From positions 28,962-92,961 of the forward strand of contig JBKCTV010000044.1 of assembly GCA_046318595.1 (NCBI GenBank): DNA of 64,000 bases. Reading direction: 5' to 3'. This stretch comes from DAITMV01 sp046318595 (GTDB lineage Bacteria > Pseudomonadota > Gammaproteobacteria > Burkholderiales > Burkholderiaceae_B). Below the pieces are notes generated by a model, which made no database searches, had not been told where the DNA came from, and saw only the letters and a list, made by a program, of their open reading frames with translations. How positions within the stretch are numbered: position 1 is the first letter of the stretch; every line of letters starts with the position of its first letter. Of the stretch, positions 44,507 to 53,122 are shown piece by piece. Both the position numbers and the translations under genes were made by a program.

Positions 44507-45703
44507 TCAGGCCAAAGCCGCAGCAATCCGCTCGATCGCTTTTTTAAGCGTCTCCATCGACGTGGCAAATGACAAACGCATATGGCCTTCGGCTCCGAAT
44601 GCGGAGCCCGGCACGAGCGCCACCCCGAAGCCCAGCAGATACTCGGCCAGCGCCAGGTCGTTGGCCACGGCGATCTTACCGGCAGCTTTCAAGGCGGCAA
44701 TCGCCCCCTGGGCGTCGATGAATGAGTAAAACGCGCCTTGCGCCGCAATCGTCTTCAAGCCGGGAATATTGTTCAGGGCTTCGGTGACATACGCATTGCG
44801 CTCCTTGAACGCCGCCACCATGGGCTGCAGCACGGTCTGGTCACCGGTCAGCGCCGCTTCCGCCGCAACCTGTGAAATCGAGCAGGGGTTGGAGGTGGAC
44901 TGAGACTGGAGATTGTCCATCGCGCTGATGATGCGCTCGGGGCCGGCGGCGAAACCGATCCGCCAGCCGGTCATCGAGTAGGCTTTGGAAACGCCGTTCA
45001 GCACGATCGTGCGGTCGTAGAGGTCAGGCGCAACGTTCAGGATATTGACGAAGGGCACGCCGTTCAAATTGATGTGTTCATAAATGTCGTCAGTCGCGAT
45101 CAGCACGTTCGGGTACTTTTTCAGCACCTCGGCCAACGCGCGCAGCTCGTCGGCGGTGTAGACCGAGCCCGTCGGGTTGCTCGGGCTGTTGATCATGAAC
45201 ATTTTGGTTTTGGGCGTGATCGCGGCTTCCAACTGCTGCGGCGTGATCTTGTAGTCCTGATCAATACCGGCGAATACGATGACCGGTTTGCCCTCGGCGA
45301 TTTCGACTATGTCGGCGTAGCTGACCCAGTACGGCGCAGGGACGATGACTTCATCGTCGGGGCCGATGGTCGCCATCACCAGATTGAAAATGCACTGCTT
45401 GCCGCCGGTGCCGACGATGACCTGTTTGGCCGTGTAAGTCAGACCGTTGTCGCGTTTGAATTTTTCGATAACGGCTTTTTTCAGGCCCGGCGTGCCGCCG
45501 ACCGCAGTGTACTTGGTGAAACCGGCGTCGATGGCTTTTTTGGCGGCATCCTTGATGTGCTGCGGGGTATCGAAATCAGGCTCGCCGACACCCAGGCCGA
45601 TAATATCTTTGCCGTCGGCTTTCATTTGCGCCGCGCGGGCGCTCACAGCCAGCGTGGGCGATGGTTTGATGGTCAATGCGCGTTGTGAGAGAAGTTCGGA
45701 CAT
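44507..45703 (-). CDS. Aspartate/pyridoxal-phosphate aminotransferase
   Basis: This 398-residue class I/II fold-type I aminotransferase begins MSELLSQRALTIKPSPTLAV at ATG 45703, the usual N-terminus of the aspartate aminotransferase AatA family. The PLP lysine lies in NGVSKAYSMTGWRIG. Others are MINSPSNPTGSVY, DDIYEHINL and GSAFGAEGHMRLSFA. It transfers amino groups between aspartate and 2-oxoglutarate; family members also act on prephenate, so the substrate is not proven. The frame extends upstream to 45820, but that stretch is not conserved. It is divergent from uvrB. Confidence 0.93.
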   Translation of the reverse strand: MSELLSQRALTIKPSPTLAVSARAAQMKADGKDIIGLGVGEPDFDTPQHIKDAAKKAIDAGFTKYTAVGGTPGLKKAVIEKFKRDNGLTYTAKQVIVGTGGKQCIFNLVMATIGPDDEVIVPAPYWVSYADIVEIAEGKPVIVFAGIDQDYKITPQQLEAAITPKTKMFMINSPSNPTGSVYTADELRALAEVLKKYPNVLIATDDIYEHINLNGVPFVNILNVAPDLYDRTIVLNGVSKAYSMTGWRIGFAAGPERIISAMDNLQSQSTSNPCSISQVAAEAALTGDQTVLQPMVAAFKERNAYVTEALNNIPGLKTIAAQGAFYSFIDAQGAIAALKAAGKIAVANDLALAEYLLGFGVALVPGSAFGAEGHMRLSFATSMETLKKAIERIAAALA

Positions 45704-45797
45704 GGTGTTTGCCTGAAAGAGAATGGAAATTTTTATAAAAGTCAAGTCTGGAAAAACTGCGCGTAAACCCGGATAATGCCGGATTGGATTAGCGCAT

Positions 45798-47879
45798 TTG
45801 GATGAATCGAAGTTTATCATGCCGTCAGGCTTCGTTAATTACCCCGGTAGTCCTTTTCAGCTTTACCAGCCCTACCCTCCTGCCGGCGACCAGCCCACGG
45901 CGATCGGTCAGCTGGTCGAAGGCGTGCGCGACGGCCTGAGCTTTCAAACTTTGCTCGGCGTGACCGGCTCCGGCAAAACATTCACCATGGCGAATGTCAT
46001 CGCCCAGCTTGGCAGACCGGCGCTCGTGCTGGCGCCGAACAAAACACTCGCCGCGCAGCTCTATGCCGAAATGCGCGAGTTTTTCCCGAACAACGCCGTC
46101 GAGTACTTCGTCAGCTATTACGATTATTATCAGCCCGAGGCCTATGTCCCATCGCGCGATCTGTTCATCGAAAAAGACTCGTCGATCAACGAACACATCG
46201 AGCAGATGCGTCTGTCAGCAACCAAAAGCCTGCTCGAACGGCGCGATACGGTGATCGTCGGGACGGTTAGCTGCATCTACGGAATCGGCAATCCCAGCGA
46301 CTATCATGCCATGGTGCTCACACTGCGCCACAAGGACAAGCTCAGTCAGCGCGATATTCTGCAGCGGCTGATCGCCATGCAGTACACGCGCAACGACCTC
46401 GAATTCATGCGGGGCACCTTCCGCGTGCGCGGCGACACGATCGATATCTTTCCTGCCGAACATGCCGAGCTGGCGGTGCGCATCGAGCTATTCGACGACG
46501 AAATCGACAGTATTCAGCTGTTCGATCCGCTGACCGGCCGGATCCGGCAAACAATCCCGCGGTTCACAGTGTATCCAGGTTCGCATTATGTGACGCCACG
46601 CCAGACGGTGCTGCGCGCCATCGAAAACATCAAAGCCGAGCTGCGCGGCCGGCTGGCGTTTTTTCACGCCGAAGGGCGGCTAGTCGAGGCACAGCGACTG
46701 GAGCAGCGCACCCGTTTCGACCTCGAGATGCTGTCCGAACTGGGATTTTGCAAAGGCATCGAAAATTACAGCCGGCATTTGTCCGGCGCGCTCGAAGGCG
46801 AGCCACCGCCAACGCTGATCGATTATTTGCCGAAAGACGCGCTGATTTTTCTCGACGAGAGCCACGTCACGGTCGGCCAGCTAGGCGGCATGTACCGCGG
46901 CGACCGGTCGCGCAAGGAAACGCTGGTCAATTTCGGCTTTCGGCTGCCATCGGCGCTCGATAACCGGCCACTCAAATTCGACGAGTTCGAAGGCAAGCTG
47001 CGGCAGGCGGTATTCGTCTCCGCCACGCCGTCGACTTACGAAGCGAGCGTTACGGGTCAGGTCGTCGAGCAGCTGGTGCGCCCCACAGGACTGATCGATC
47101 CGGTCGTTGAAGTACGACCGGCGGCCAGTCAGGTCGACGATCTGCTGAGCGAGATCCACCTCCGGGTCGAGGCTGGCGAACGCGTGCTGGTGACGACGCT
47201 AACCAAACGCATGGCCGAGGATTTGACTGATTATCTGTCGGACAACGGCGTGCTGGTGCGTTATATTCATTCCGACATCGATACGGTCGAACGGGTCGAG
47301 ATCATCCGCGATTTACGCCTTGGAAAGTTCAACGTGCTGGTCGGCATCAACCTGCTACGCGAGGGGCTGGATATTCCCGAGGTGTCTCTGGTCGCCATTC
47401 TGGATGCCGACAAGGAAGGCTTTTTACGGTCAGAACGGAGCTTGATTCAAACGATCGGCCGCGCCGCACGGAACTTAAACGGTACGGCGATCCTCTATGC
47501 AGACCGGGTAACCGACTCGATGCAGAAGGCCATGGACGAAACTCGCCGCCGGCGCGAAAAGCAGGTCGCTTTCAATACAGCGAATGGCATCACGCCACGC
47601 GGCGTGAAAAAACAAATCCGCGACCTGATCGACGGCGTTTTCAGCCCGGACAAAGCCAAGGATTTGCCGGACACGGAATTGATGCTCGCGGCCGAGGAAA
47701 TGGGCGAGAAGCAGTTGGCCAAGGAAATCAAACGCTTGGAAAAAATGATGCTGGAACATGCGCGCAACCTCGAGTTCGAAAAAGCGGCCCGGGTGCGCGA
47801 TCAGTTGGGAATTTTAAAAGAACAGGTGTTCGGCGCGCGGGGCGCCTCGAATGTCGTGCCTTTGGTGGCCGGCGGCTGA
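45798..47879 (+). CDS. uvrB: Excinuclease ABC subunit B
   Basis: UvrB is the damage-verifying helicase of nucleotide excision repair, working with UvrA and UvrC. The 693-residue protein has the P-loop [17 protein letters not shown], the beta-hairpin region [15 protein letters not shown], the DEAD-box variant [10 protein letters not shown], helicase motif [11 protein letters not shown], and the C-terminal UvrC-binding UVR motif ([13 protein letters not shown]). The first start is TTG 45798 giving DESKFIMP, which resembles Burkholderia UvrB; ATG 45819 is an alternative. Gene order next to an aspartate aminotransferase is as in Burkholderiales. Confidence 0.97.
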   Translation: MDESKFIMPSGFVNYPGSPFQLYQPYPPAGDQPTAIGQLVEGVRDGLSFQTLLGVTGSGKTFTMANVIAQLGRPALVLAPNKTLAAQLYAEMREFFPNNAVEYFVSYYDYYQPEAYVPSRDLFIEKDSSINEHIEQMRLSATKSLLERRDTVIVGTVSCIYGIGNPSDYHAMVLTLRHKDKLSQRDILQRLIAMQYTRNDLEFMRGTFRVRGDTIDIFPAEHAELAVRIELFDDEIDSIQLFDPLTGRIRQTIPRFTVYPGSHYVTPRQTVLRAIENIKAELRGRLAFFHAEGRLVEAQRLEQRTRFDLEMLSELGFCKGIENYSRHLSGALEGEPPPTLIDYLPKDALIFLDESHVTVGQLGGMYRGDRSRKETLVNFGFRLPSALDNRPLKFDEFEGKLRQAVFVSATPSTYEASVTGQVVEQLVRPTGLIDPVVEVRPAASQVDDLLSEIHLRVEAGERVLVTTLTKRMAEDLTDYLSDNGVLVRYIHSDIDTVERVEIIRDLRLGKFNVLVGINLLREGLDIPEVSLVAILDADKEGFLRSERSLIQTIGRAARNLNGTAILYADRVTDSMQKAMDETRRRREKQVAFNTANGITPRGVKKQIRDLIDGVFSPDKAKDLPDTELMLAAEEMGEKQLAKEIKRLEKMMLEHARNLEFEKAARVRDQLGILKEQVFGARGASNVVPLVAGG

Positions 47880-47932
47880 ACATTTCATGGTATCGATGGT
47901 CATAACGCTTAAAAGCTGATAGGAAAAAAGAC

Positions 47933-48424
47933 ATGAAAACGCGTGTTTTATTTGTATGCATGGGTAACATTTGCCGTTCTGTAACTGCCGAGGGTGTGTT
48001 TCGGCACATGATCAAATCGAGCGGACTGGATCGCGACGTGAGTATGAACTCGGCAGGCACCCATGCCTATCACATCGGCAACACGCCGGACAACCGTGCC
48101 ATTTCGGCGGCCGCCAAGCGTGGCTACGACATTTCGAACGCCCAAGCCCGGCAGATACGCAGCGAAGACTTTCGCGACTACGATCTGATACTCGCAATGG
48201 ACTGGGACAACCTGGCATTGCTACAGCAGCAGTGCCCGAAACAGTACAGCCACAAGCTACAGCTACTGATGCGCTTTGCCACCGAGCACGACGAGGCGAT
48301 CATTGCCGACCCGTACCACGGCGGCTCGGATGGCTTCGAAACCGTCCTGAATTACATCGAGGACGCTTGCACGGGGCTGATGGAGCTGTCTCGTAAACGC
48401 GCAACTCAATTTGCTGCGGCTTGA
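47933..48424 (+). CDS. Low-molecular-weight protein-tyrosine phosphatase
   Basis: This 163-residue phosphatase has the P-loop CMGNICRS (C-X5-R-S) at the start and the general-acid segment IADPYHGGSDGF. Such enzymes act on phosphotyrosine or, in exopolysaccharide loci, on the tyrosine kinase (Wzb type). Here it lies between uvrB and marC. In Burkholderiales the same gene commonly sits next to iscR, and the exopolysaccharide genes begin less than 1 kb downstream, so a role there is possible but not shown. Confidence 0.93.
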   Translation: MKTRVLFVCMGNICRSVTAEGVFRHMIKSSGLDRDVSMNSAGTHAYHIGNTPDNRAISAAAKRGYDISNAQARQIRSEDFRDYDLILAMDWDNLALLQQQCPKQYSHKLQLLMRFATEHDEAIIADPYHGGSDGFETVLNYIEDACTGLMELSRKRATQFAAA

Positions 48425-49077
48425 TTTTCCTTGACGAACTGCTGTCGAAAACCACGCTCGCCTATTTCTTGGGCGGGCTGGTCAGCCTGTTGACGATCAC
48501 CAATCCGCTGTCGAAGATTCCGCTTTTTCTGGCGCTGACGTCGTCCATGGACCCCGATCATCGTAGAGCGCAGGCGGCCAAAGCGTGCCAATACGCCTGC
48601 CTCATTCTGGTGGTCAGTTTGTTCGCCGGGGTGTTCATTCTGAAAGGCTTCGGTATCTCGTATGGCGCCCTTCGAATCGCCGGCGGCCTGACAGTCTCGA
48701 TCATCGGCTATCGCATGTTGTTCCAGGTAAACAATGAGCCATCAACCCTCATGCACGGTAAAAGCGGCATTGCGTTTTTTCCGCTGGCCATGCCGGGCAT
48801 CAGCGGTCCGGGTTCGATCGCCGTCGTGATCGGCATGTCGTCAGAAATCGCCGAGCTACGCGGCGCTGCCGAGATCGTGGCCTATATGGCGACCGTCGCG
48901 GGCATTCTGGCAACGGTTTTCGTCATTTGGCTGACGCTGCGCTCGGCGCGCCTGGTGTCGGTATGGATTGGCGAGGAAGGAATGGACGCCATGAGCCGAT
49001 TAATGGGGTTTTTGATGGTCTGCGTCGGGATTCAGTTCATCGGGTCAGGAATCAAAACATTCATCGCGAATATCTAG
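48421..49077 (+). CDS. MarC-family (UPF0056) membrane protein
   Basis: This 218-residue protein has six predicted spans and the family signatures LGGLVSLLTITNPLSKIPLF (span 1 with the Pro-containing motif) and FFPLAMPGISGPGSIAVVIG. MarC proteins are widespread; despite the name, an antibiotic-resistance role is not supported and the substrate is unknown. The TTG start overlaps the phosphatase stop as TTGA, implying coupled translation. Confidence 0.9.
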   Translation: MIFLDELLSKTTLAYFLGGLVSLLTITNPLSKIPLFLALTSSMDPDHRRAQAAKACQYACLILVVSLFAGVFILKGFGISYGALRIAGGLTVSIIGYRMLFQVNNEPSTLMHGKSGIAFFPLAMPGISGPGSIAVVIGMSSEIAELRGAAEIVAYMATVAGILATVFVIWLTLRSARLVSVWIGEEGMDAMSRLMGFLMVCVGIQFIGSGIKTFIANI

Positions 49078-49100
49078 TCTTACTGTGACAGTAAGACTAG
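49074..49100 (+). terminator. Perfect 12-bp hairpin at the marC stop
   Basis: CTAGTCTTACTG (49074-49085) and CAGTAAGACTAG (49089-49100) are perfectly complementary with a three-base TGA loop; the stem contains the marC stop codon. No T run follows, so it may act as a weak terminator, mRNA stabiliser or protein-binding dyad. It separates the uvrB-side genes from the convergent exopolysaccharide locus. Confidence 0.6.
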
Positions 49101-49195
49101 GGTGCGCGTCATATTTGAAACTTCGTTTCATACGAGTAGAGAGATGCGACCAGCAATTCATGCGGCACGGTCTTGCCGGACAGATGCAAGCACCA

Positions 49196-50215
49196 TTAAG
49201 TACAAGCAGCTTGCTGCATTTGTGCCAAATAGTGCTGTATATCGTGCGCTGAAAGACTTCCCGATTGACCGTTACAATAGGCACCCGCTGACGCATTCGT
49301 CGAAGAACAAACTTTAGACTGCGGCAAACATTGCCGCAATAAAGCATCTAACTCGTCGGTACTTAAACAGCCGGACTTAGAACTGGCCGCACCGTAACCG
49401 CACGGTGAGTAGCTGGAGGTCGAGCCGCACGACGACACATCAGAGCACGGCGGCTCGTTGGGGGGCGGCGTTGGGCATGGCGGCTCGTTGGGGGGCGGCG
49501 TTGGGCATGGCGGCTCGTTGGGGGGCGGCGTTGGGCATGGCGGCTCGGTCGGGGGCGGCGTTGGGCATGGCGGCTCGGTCGGGGGCGGCGTTGGGCATGG
49601 TGGCTCGGTGGGCGGAGGAGATACTGGCGGCACGCTGGGCGAGGGGCATGGCGGTGGCTCGCAGGAACACGGGGGCGGTGGCGTTTGACGTTCGACATAT
49701 TGGACTTCTCGAACAGTTTCGGTAATCACCACAGTACTTGCGGTCGGCGGCGCAACATAGTTCTCGGTAATAACAATTGTTTGTGGCGGCGTTGGGGCAT
49801 ACTGGCGCTCGGTGACAGGCTCTTGCCTGTCTGCATGAAAAGCGGGATAGTGGCCGCTAAAGTGCTGCGGGCTACCCGGTTCGTCAGTTTCGGTGGTTCC
49901 CACCCACAATATTTTTTGCTTGTCTCCGGGACGAGAAGCCTGCTCTTCGCTAAGCGGTACAATCTTGCCCGGCTTGGTGTTGATCAGCCAATCTCCCGGC
50001 CCGGTCAACTCGGTGCTCGGTTTATTTGGCGCGGCGTATGTGCCTTGTGTGTTCGGCCCTAAATGAACAACCATTGTGTCTGGTTCAAAAGGCGTTAATC
50101 TGGGACGCTTGACGAGCGGCTTCTTGATTCCTGGCTTGCCGCAATCGATATTCTTGGCTTGATGGCTACTGTCCACATTCACTCCATATTTGTCCGTGTC
50201 TTTAAGTAGTGGCAA
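49196..50215 (-). CDS. Cys/Pro-rich repeat protein at the end of the exopolysaccharide locus
   Basis: This 339-residue protein has no recognisable family. The N-terminal 160 residues are mixed and lack a signal peptide (MPLLKDTDKYGVNVDSSHQA), followed by a threonine/valine-rich link and a Pro/Cys region with five 10-residue repeats of the type PPCPTPPPTE. The tail is Cys/Ser-rich (DVSSCGSTSSYSPCGYGA) and ends HYLAQMQQAACT. The 30-bp DNA repeats encode the protein repeats. It lies downstream of the glycan genes on the same strand, 113 bp away, so it may be in the same unit. Function unknown. Confidence 0.6.
   Translation of the reverse strand: MPLLKDTDKYGVNVDSSHQAKNIDCGKPGIKKPLVKRPRLTPFEPDTMVVHLGPNTQGTYAAPNKPSTELTGPGDWLINTKPGKIVPLSEEQASRPGDKQKILWVGTTETDEPGSPQHFSGHYPAFHADRQEPVTERQYAPTPPQTIVITENYVAPPTASTVVITETVREVQYVERQTPPPPCSCEPPPCPSPSVPPVSPPPTEPPCPTPPPTEPPCPTPPPTEPPCPTPPPNEPPCPTPPPNEPPCPTPPPNEPPCSDVSSCGSTSSYSPCGYGAASSKSGCLSTDELDALLRQCLPQSKVCSSTNASAGAYCNGQSGSLSAHDIQHYLAQMQQAACT
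49451..49600. repeat. Five tandem 30-bp repeats in a coding region
   Basis: Five head-to-tail 30-bp units start at 49451, 49481, 49511, 49541 and 49571. Units 1-3 are identical; units 4 and 5 are identical to each other and differ from the first by changes in the GTTGG/GGTCG stretch. A partial sixth copy follows from 49601. In frame on the minus strand they encode the Cys/Pro repeats, so copy number can change without a frameshift. Confidence 0.95.
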
Positions 50216-50328
50216 ACAGGAGTGAATTAGTTCAATCCAAACACAAAAAATGTGGCTTCACCTTGATAGGTCAAGGAAATTTTGAAGTGTTAACCAGGGT
50301 TGTGCGGGTTGTCATTTTAAATTTTTGG

Positions 50329-51102
50329 CTAGTCCTCCAATGAGCGCCAACTCATCGCCCAGGCGTACAGACAAACGAACACCAGCAGATTCAACGAAAC
50401 TCCTGCTAAAAAATAAAGAATCGGCAACCACAGCAGCGACCCCGCACTCACCAGCCAAGCTTGAAAACTATATTGCAGAGGGGTAAGTATCGTCGTCACC
50501 GCAAGCATCAACAGCGTCAGCGCTAACTTGCGCCAGAAAGAAAACGGAAAAATATGATAAACCAACCCCAGCAACCACGGCGCAATCAGTAGCAAAGCAA
50601 ACGCAAGCTCCAGCATGTCGGCTAAATACCCTGCCGCCGCATACGGAAACAAACCGGGCACGAGCAAAAAAAACACTTGTGACACCAGTTGCAACAAACC
50701 GGCAAAGCACAAAAAATAGCGTAAAGGCGTAAACCGATCGGGCAAGATCAATGGCACGGCAAAACACAGCGCCGTAAACCCCGTCCCTAGCCACCATTGA
50801 AAATCATTGGGTACGCTGGAGGTAAGCGCCGGGAATGCCAGTAAAGCTTTTCTGCCAAACCAGACGGGCCGCTCGATAAATTGGACACCCGGAATCAGAT
50901 CGTTTAAAAACCAACCCATCACCGCACGCCAGAATCGAGCTATCAGAGGCCACGCCTGCCATATGATGACGTTGCAAAAAAACGCGATGCCCAGCACATC
51001 CAGCCAGCGGCCCGGCGGAAAATCCAATACGCGCAAGGCACGGTGCAGCTCGGTTTTCTTACGTTGTTGAGCCTGAAGATAGCGATCAGTCGGCTTCACC
51101 AC
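50329..51102 (-). CDS. Multi-span membrane protein of the exopolysaccharide locus
   Basis: This 257-residue protein has about six hydrophobic spans, including WLDVLGIAFFCNVIIWQAWP, YFLCFAGLLQLVSQVFFLLV and WLPILYFLAGVSLNLLVFVC, after a basic cytoplasmic N-terminus (YLQAQQRKKTELHRALRVL). I do not recognise the family. It overlaps the preceding barrel gene by seven bases, so it belongs to the glycan operon and may assist synthesis or export across the inner membrane. Confidence 0.65.
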   Translation of the reverse strand: MVKPTDRYLQAQQRKKTELHRALRVLDFPPGRWLDVLGIAFFCNVIIWQAWPLIARFWRAVMGWFLNDLIPGVQFIERPVWFGRKALLAFPALTSSVPNDFQWWLGTGFTALCFAVPLILPDRFTPLRYFLCFAGLLQLVSQVFFLLVPGLFPYAAAGYLADMLELAFALLLIAPWLLGLVYHIFPFSFWRKLALTLLMLAVTTILTPLQYSFQAWLVSAGSLLWLPILYFLAGVSLNLLVFVCLYAWAMSWRSLED

Positions 51103-51905
51103 CGCACGCTCCAGCCAAAGTCGAACCGGTTTCGGGTGTAGAACGGGTTGGTATAGCGATCGGCGGTCAACGACAGCATTTGTTCGCGGGTCAGGGGCTG
51201 GTTCAGCGTCACGCTGGCTTGTTTGCTGGAAAACTGTGCGAGCTCCTGTTGGTCACTCAACAACAGATACGCCTCATGGGCGCGCGCAAAACGCACGACC
51301 GCATGCCTGCCAACCGGATTGCCGAGCGTTGTAGCGAGAAACTGCTGGTTGCTGGCAATATTGCCGGGCGAGGCCCGACCAAAACGCAAACCACCTTCGA
51401 AAATGACTTTATCATTGGCATACCAGATGTGTTGAGCCACCACGCTGTAGTCGCTGCGGTCATCCCGCATCGCCGAGTAAGTGATTCCCAAACCCGAAAC
51501 ATGGGGTGAGCCGACACCCCACTTTTGAAAAATAAAGCCGTTCGTGTTCCAGCGGGCGTACAGTCGGCTGCTGCCGCCACCGGCACCGAAAGTGACGTAA
51601 CGCGTGCTGTCTAGGTCACGCGTCAACTGCAGTCCGGCAAACTCGCCAGTCAGACCGAACCGTGTTTGGCGTTGCGCATCGACACGCACCTTGAAGCCGT
51701 GTAGAGCGGTATCGAGCGTCAGCCGGGCGCCGGCCCCTTCCTGATAAGGCTGCGGCGCATTTCCGCCGCTGGCCCCCAGCGTCAGGCTATTCTGGCCTTG
51801 GACTTGCGTCGGCCAGACTGTTTGAGCCGCAGCAGGAGATAGCAAACAGACGGCCCCAAAAATAAAAGCGCTTTTGAGTACACGAACCAAACTGCAACGA
51901 AACAT
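51096..51905 (-). CDS. YaiO-like outer-membrane beta-barrel protein
   Basis: This 269-residue protein has a signal peptide cleaved after PAAAQ and alternating beta-strands ending in an aromatic strand (NRFDFGWSVRW), as expected for an outer-membrane barrel. Segments such as RYVTFGAGGGSSRLYARWN and EGGLRFGRASPGNI resemble YaiO-family barrels. In a glycan locus it is a candidate for passage of polymer across the outer membrane. It starts 35 bp after wecB and overlaps the next gene. Confidence 0.7.
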   Translation of the reverse strand: MFRCSLVRVLKSAFIFGAVCLLSPAAAQTVWPTQVQGQNSLTLGASGGNAPQPYQEGAGARLTLDTALHGFKVRVDAQRQTRFGLTGEFAGLQLTRDLDSTRYVTFGAGGGSSRLYARWNTNGFIFQKWGVGSPHVSGLGITYSAMRDDRSDYSVVAQHIWYANDKVIFEGGLRFGRASPGNIASNQQFLATTLGNPVGRHAVVRFARAHEAYLLLSDQQELAQFSSKQASVTLNQPLTREQMLSLTADRYTNPFYTRNRFDFGWSVRW

Positions 51906-51940
51906 GATTACCAGACTTTCCGGAAGATAATTAATTAACT

Positions 51941-53122
51941 TTAAACGCTGGCGCTTGCCGCTGAAGCATGCAAGTCGCCCAACAGCCGATCGGCTATCCG
52001 TTCGCCCGCATGCCCATCACCGAACGGATTCTGCCGAAGGCTGACGGGCAAGACGGCTTTTTTCTGGGCCAGGCTCAGCGCTGCATTGATGGCTTGCGGG
52101 TCAGTGCCAACGAGCTTACCCAGCCCGCATTCGAGAATCTCCGGACGTTCGGTCGTCGCGCGCAATACCAGCACAGGCGTCATGAATGCGGTCGCCTCTT
52201 CCTGAATACCGCCTGAATCCGTCGCCACCAACCATGCCTGGCTGAGCAGCCAAACCAGTTCCGGATATTCGACCGGCGGCAGACAATGAAACCTTTGCGC
52301 CAATGCCGGCGATACGCCGGCCAGCGTGCGCCGCACCACGCCACCAACCGCAGGGTTCGCATGGACGGGCCAGACGACGCGGTGCGACTCGTCCTGCGCC
52401 AGCCAGTTCAGCATGGATAGCGCGATTGCAGCGATCGGCGGACCCCAGTTCTCCCGGCGGTGGGCCGTGACCAAAACCATGCGGCAGGGATTGCCCCCAG
52501 CGACTTCGGTCTGCCACTGCTGGCGCAGGCCGTCGACTTCGGCAGACAGCCCAACCGTCGGCCGCTGAATGCTTTTTATCGTTTGCAAAGCCGCATCGAT
52601 GACGGTATTGCCCGTCACGATGATACGCTCGGTCAGCCCTTCCGTTTGTAAGTTGTGCGCTGCACGCGGCGTCGGGCAAAAATGCCAGTGCGCAAGCCGG
52701 CCGATCAACTCACGGTTTTTCTCTTCGGGAAAGGGATCGTACTTGGCATGCGTACGCAGCCCCGCCTCGACATGCCCAATCGGAATTTTTTCATAAAAAG
52801 CGGCCAGGGCCGCCATCAACGCTGATGATGTATCGCCGTGCACAAGCACGGCTGCTGGTTTCACCTGCTGTAACACCGGAGCGATGCGTTCGATCAGTTG
52901 CGCGCTCAGTTCCGCCAAATCGTTTTTTTGCCGCTCGAGCAATAAAACATGCTGAGGCCGCATCGCAAAAAAATCGTATAACGGGTCGGCCATCGAGGTA
53001 TGCTGACCGGTGTGCAGGATTTGTACATCGGCCCCGCGGGCGCGTAAAGCGACCACCACGGGCACCATTTTGATGATTTCGGGACGAGTGCCCATGCAAA
53101 GCAGAATGGTGGGATGAGTCAT
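51941..53122 (-). CDS. wecB: UDP-N-acetylglucosamine 2-epimerase, non-hydrolysing
   Basis: This 393-residue enzyme interconverts UDP-GlcNAc and UDP-ManNAc. It has the N-terminal CMGTRPEIIKMVPVV, the middle GHVEAGLRT and the nucleotide-binding TDSGGIQEEA. Length is normal for WecB. No UDP-ManNAc dehydrogenase (wecC) is adjacent, so the product is more likely used as ManNAc than as its uronic acid. The ATG overlaps the deacetylase stop by four bases, placing it firmly in the polymer operon. Confidence 0.93.
   Translation of the reverse strand: MTHPTILLCMGTRPEIIKMVPVVVALRARGADVQILHTGQHTSMADPLYDFFAMRPQHVLLLERQKNDLAELSAQLIERIAPVLQQVKPAAVLVHGDTSSALMAALAAFYEKIPIGHVEAGLRTHAKYDPFPEEKNRELIGRLAHWHFCPTPRAAHNLQTEGLTERIIVTGNTVIDAALQTIKSIQRPTVGLSAEVDGLRQQWQTEVAGGNPCRMVLVTAHRRENWGPPIAAIALSMLNWLAQDESHRVVWPVHANPAVGGVVRRTLAGVSPALAQRFHCLPPVEYPELVWLLSQAWLVATDSGGIQEEATAFMTPVLVLRATTERPEILECGLGKLVGTDPQAINAALSLAQKKAVLPVSLRQNPFGDGHAGERIADRLLGDLHASAASASV

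Noticed and set aside
49451..49600. Direct repeats resembling a CRISPR array
   Set aside because: Units follow each other without spacers, are in frame with a coding region, and no cas genes are present.
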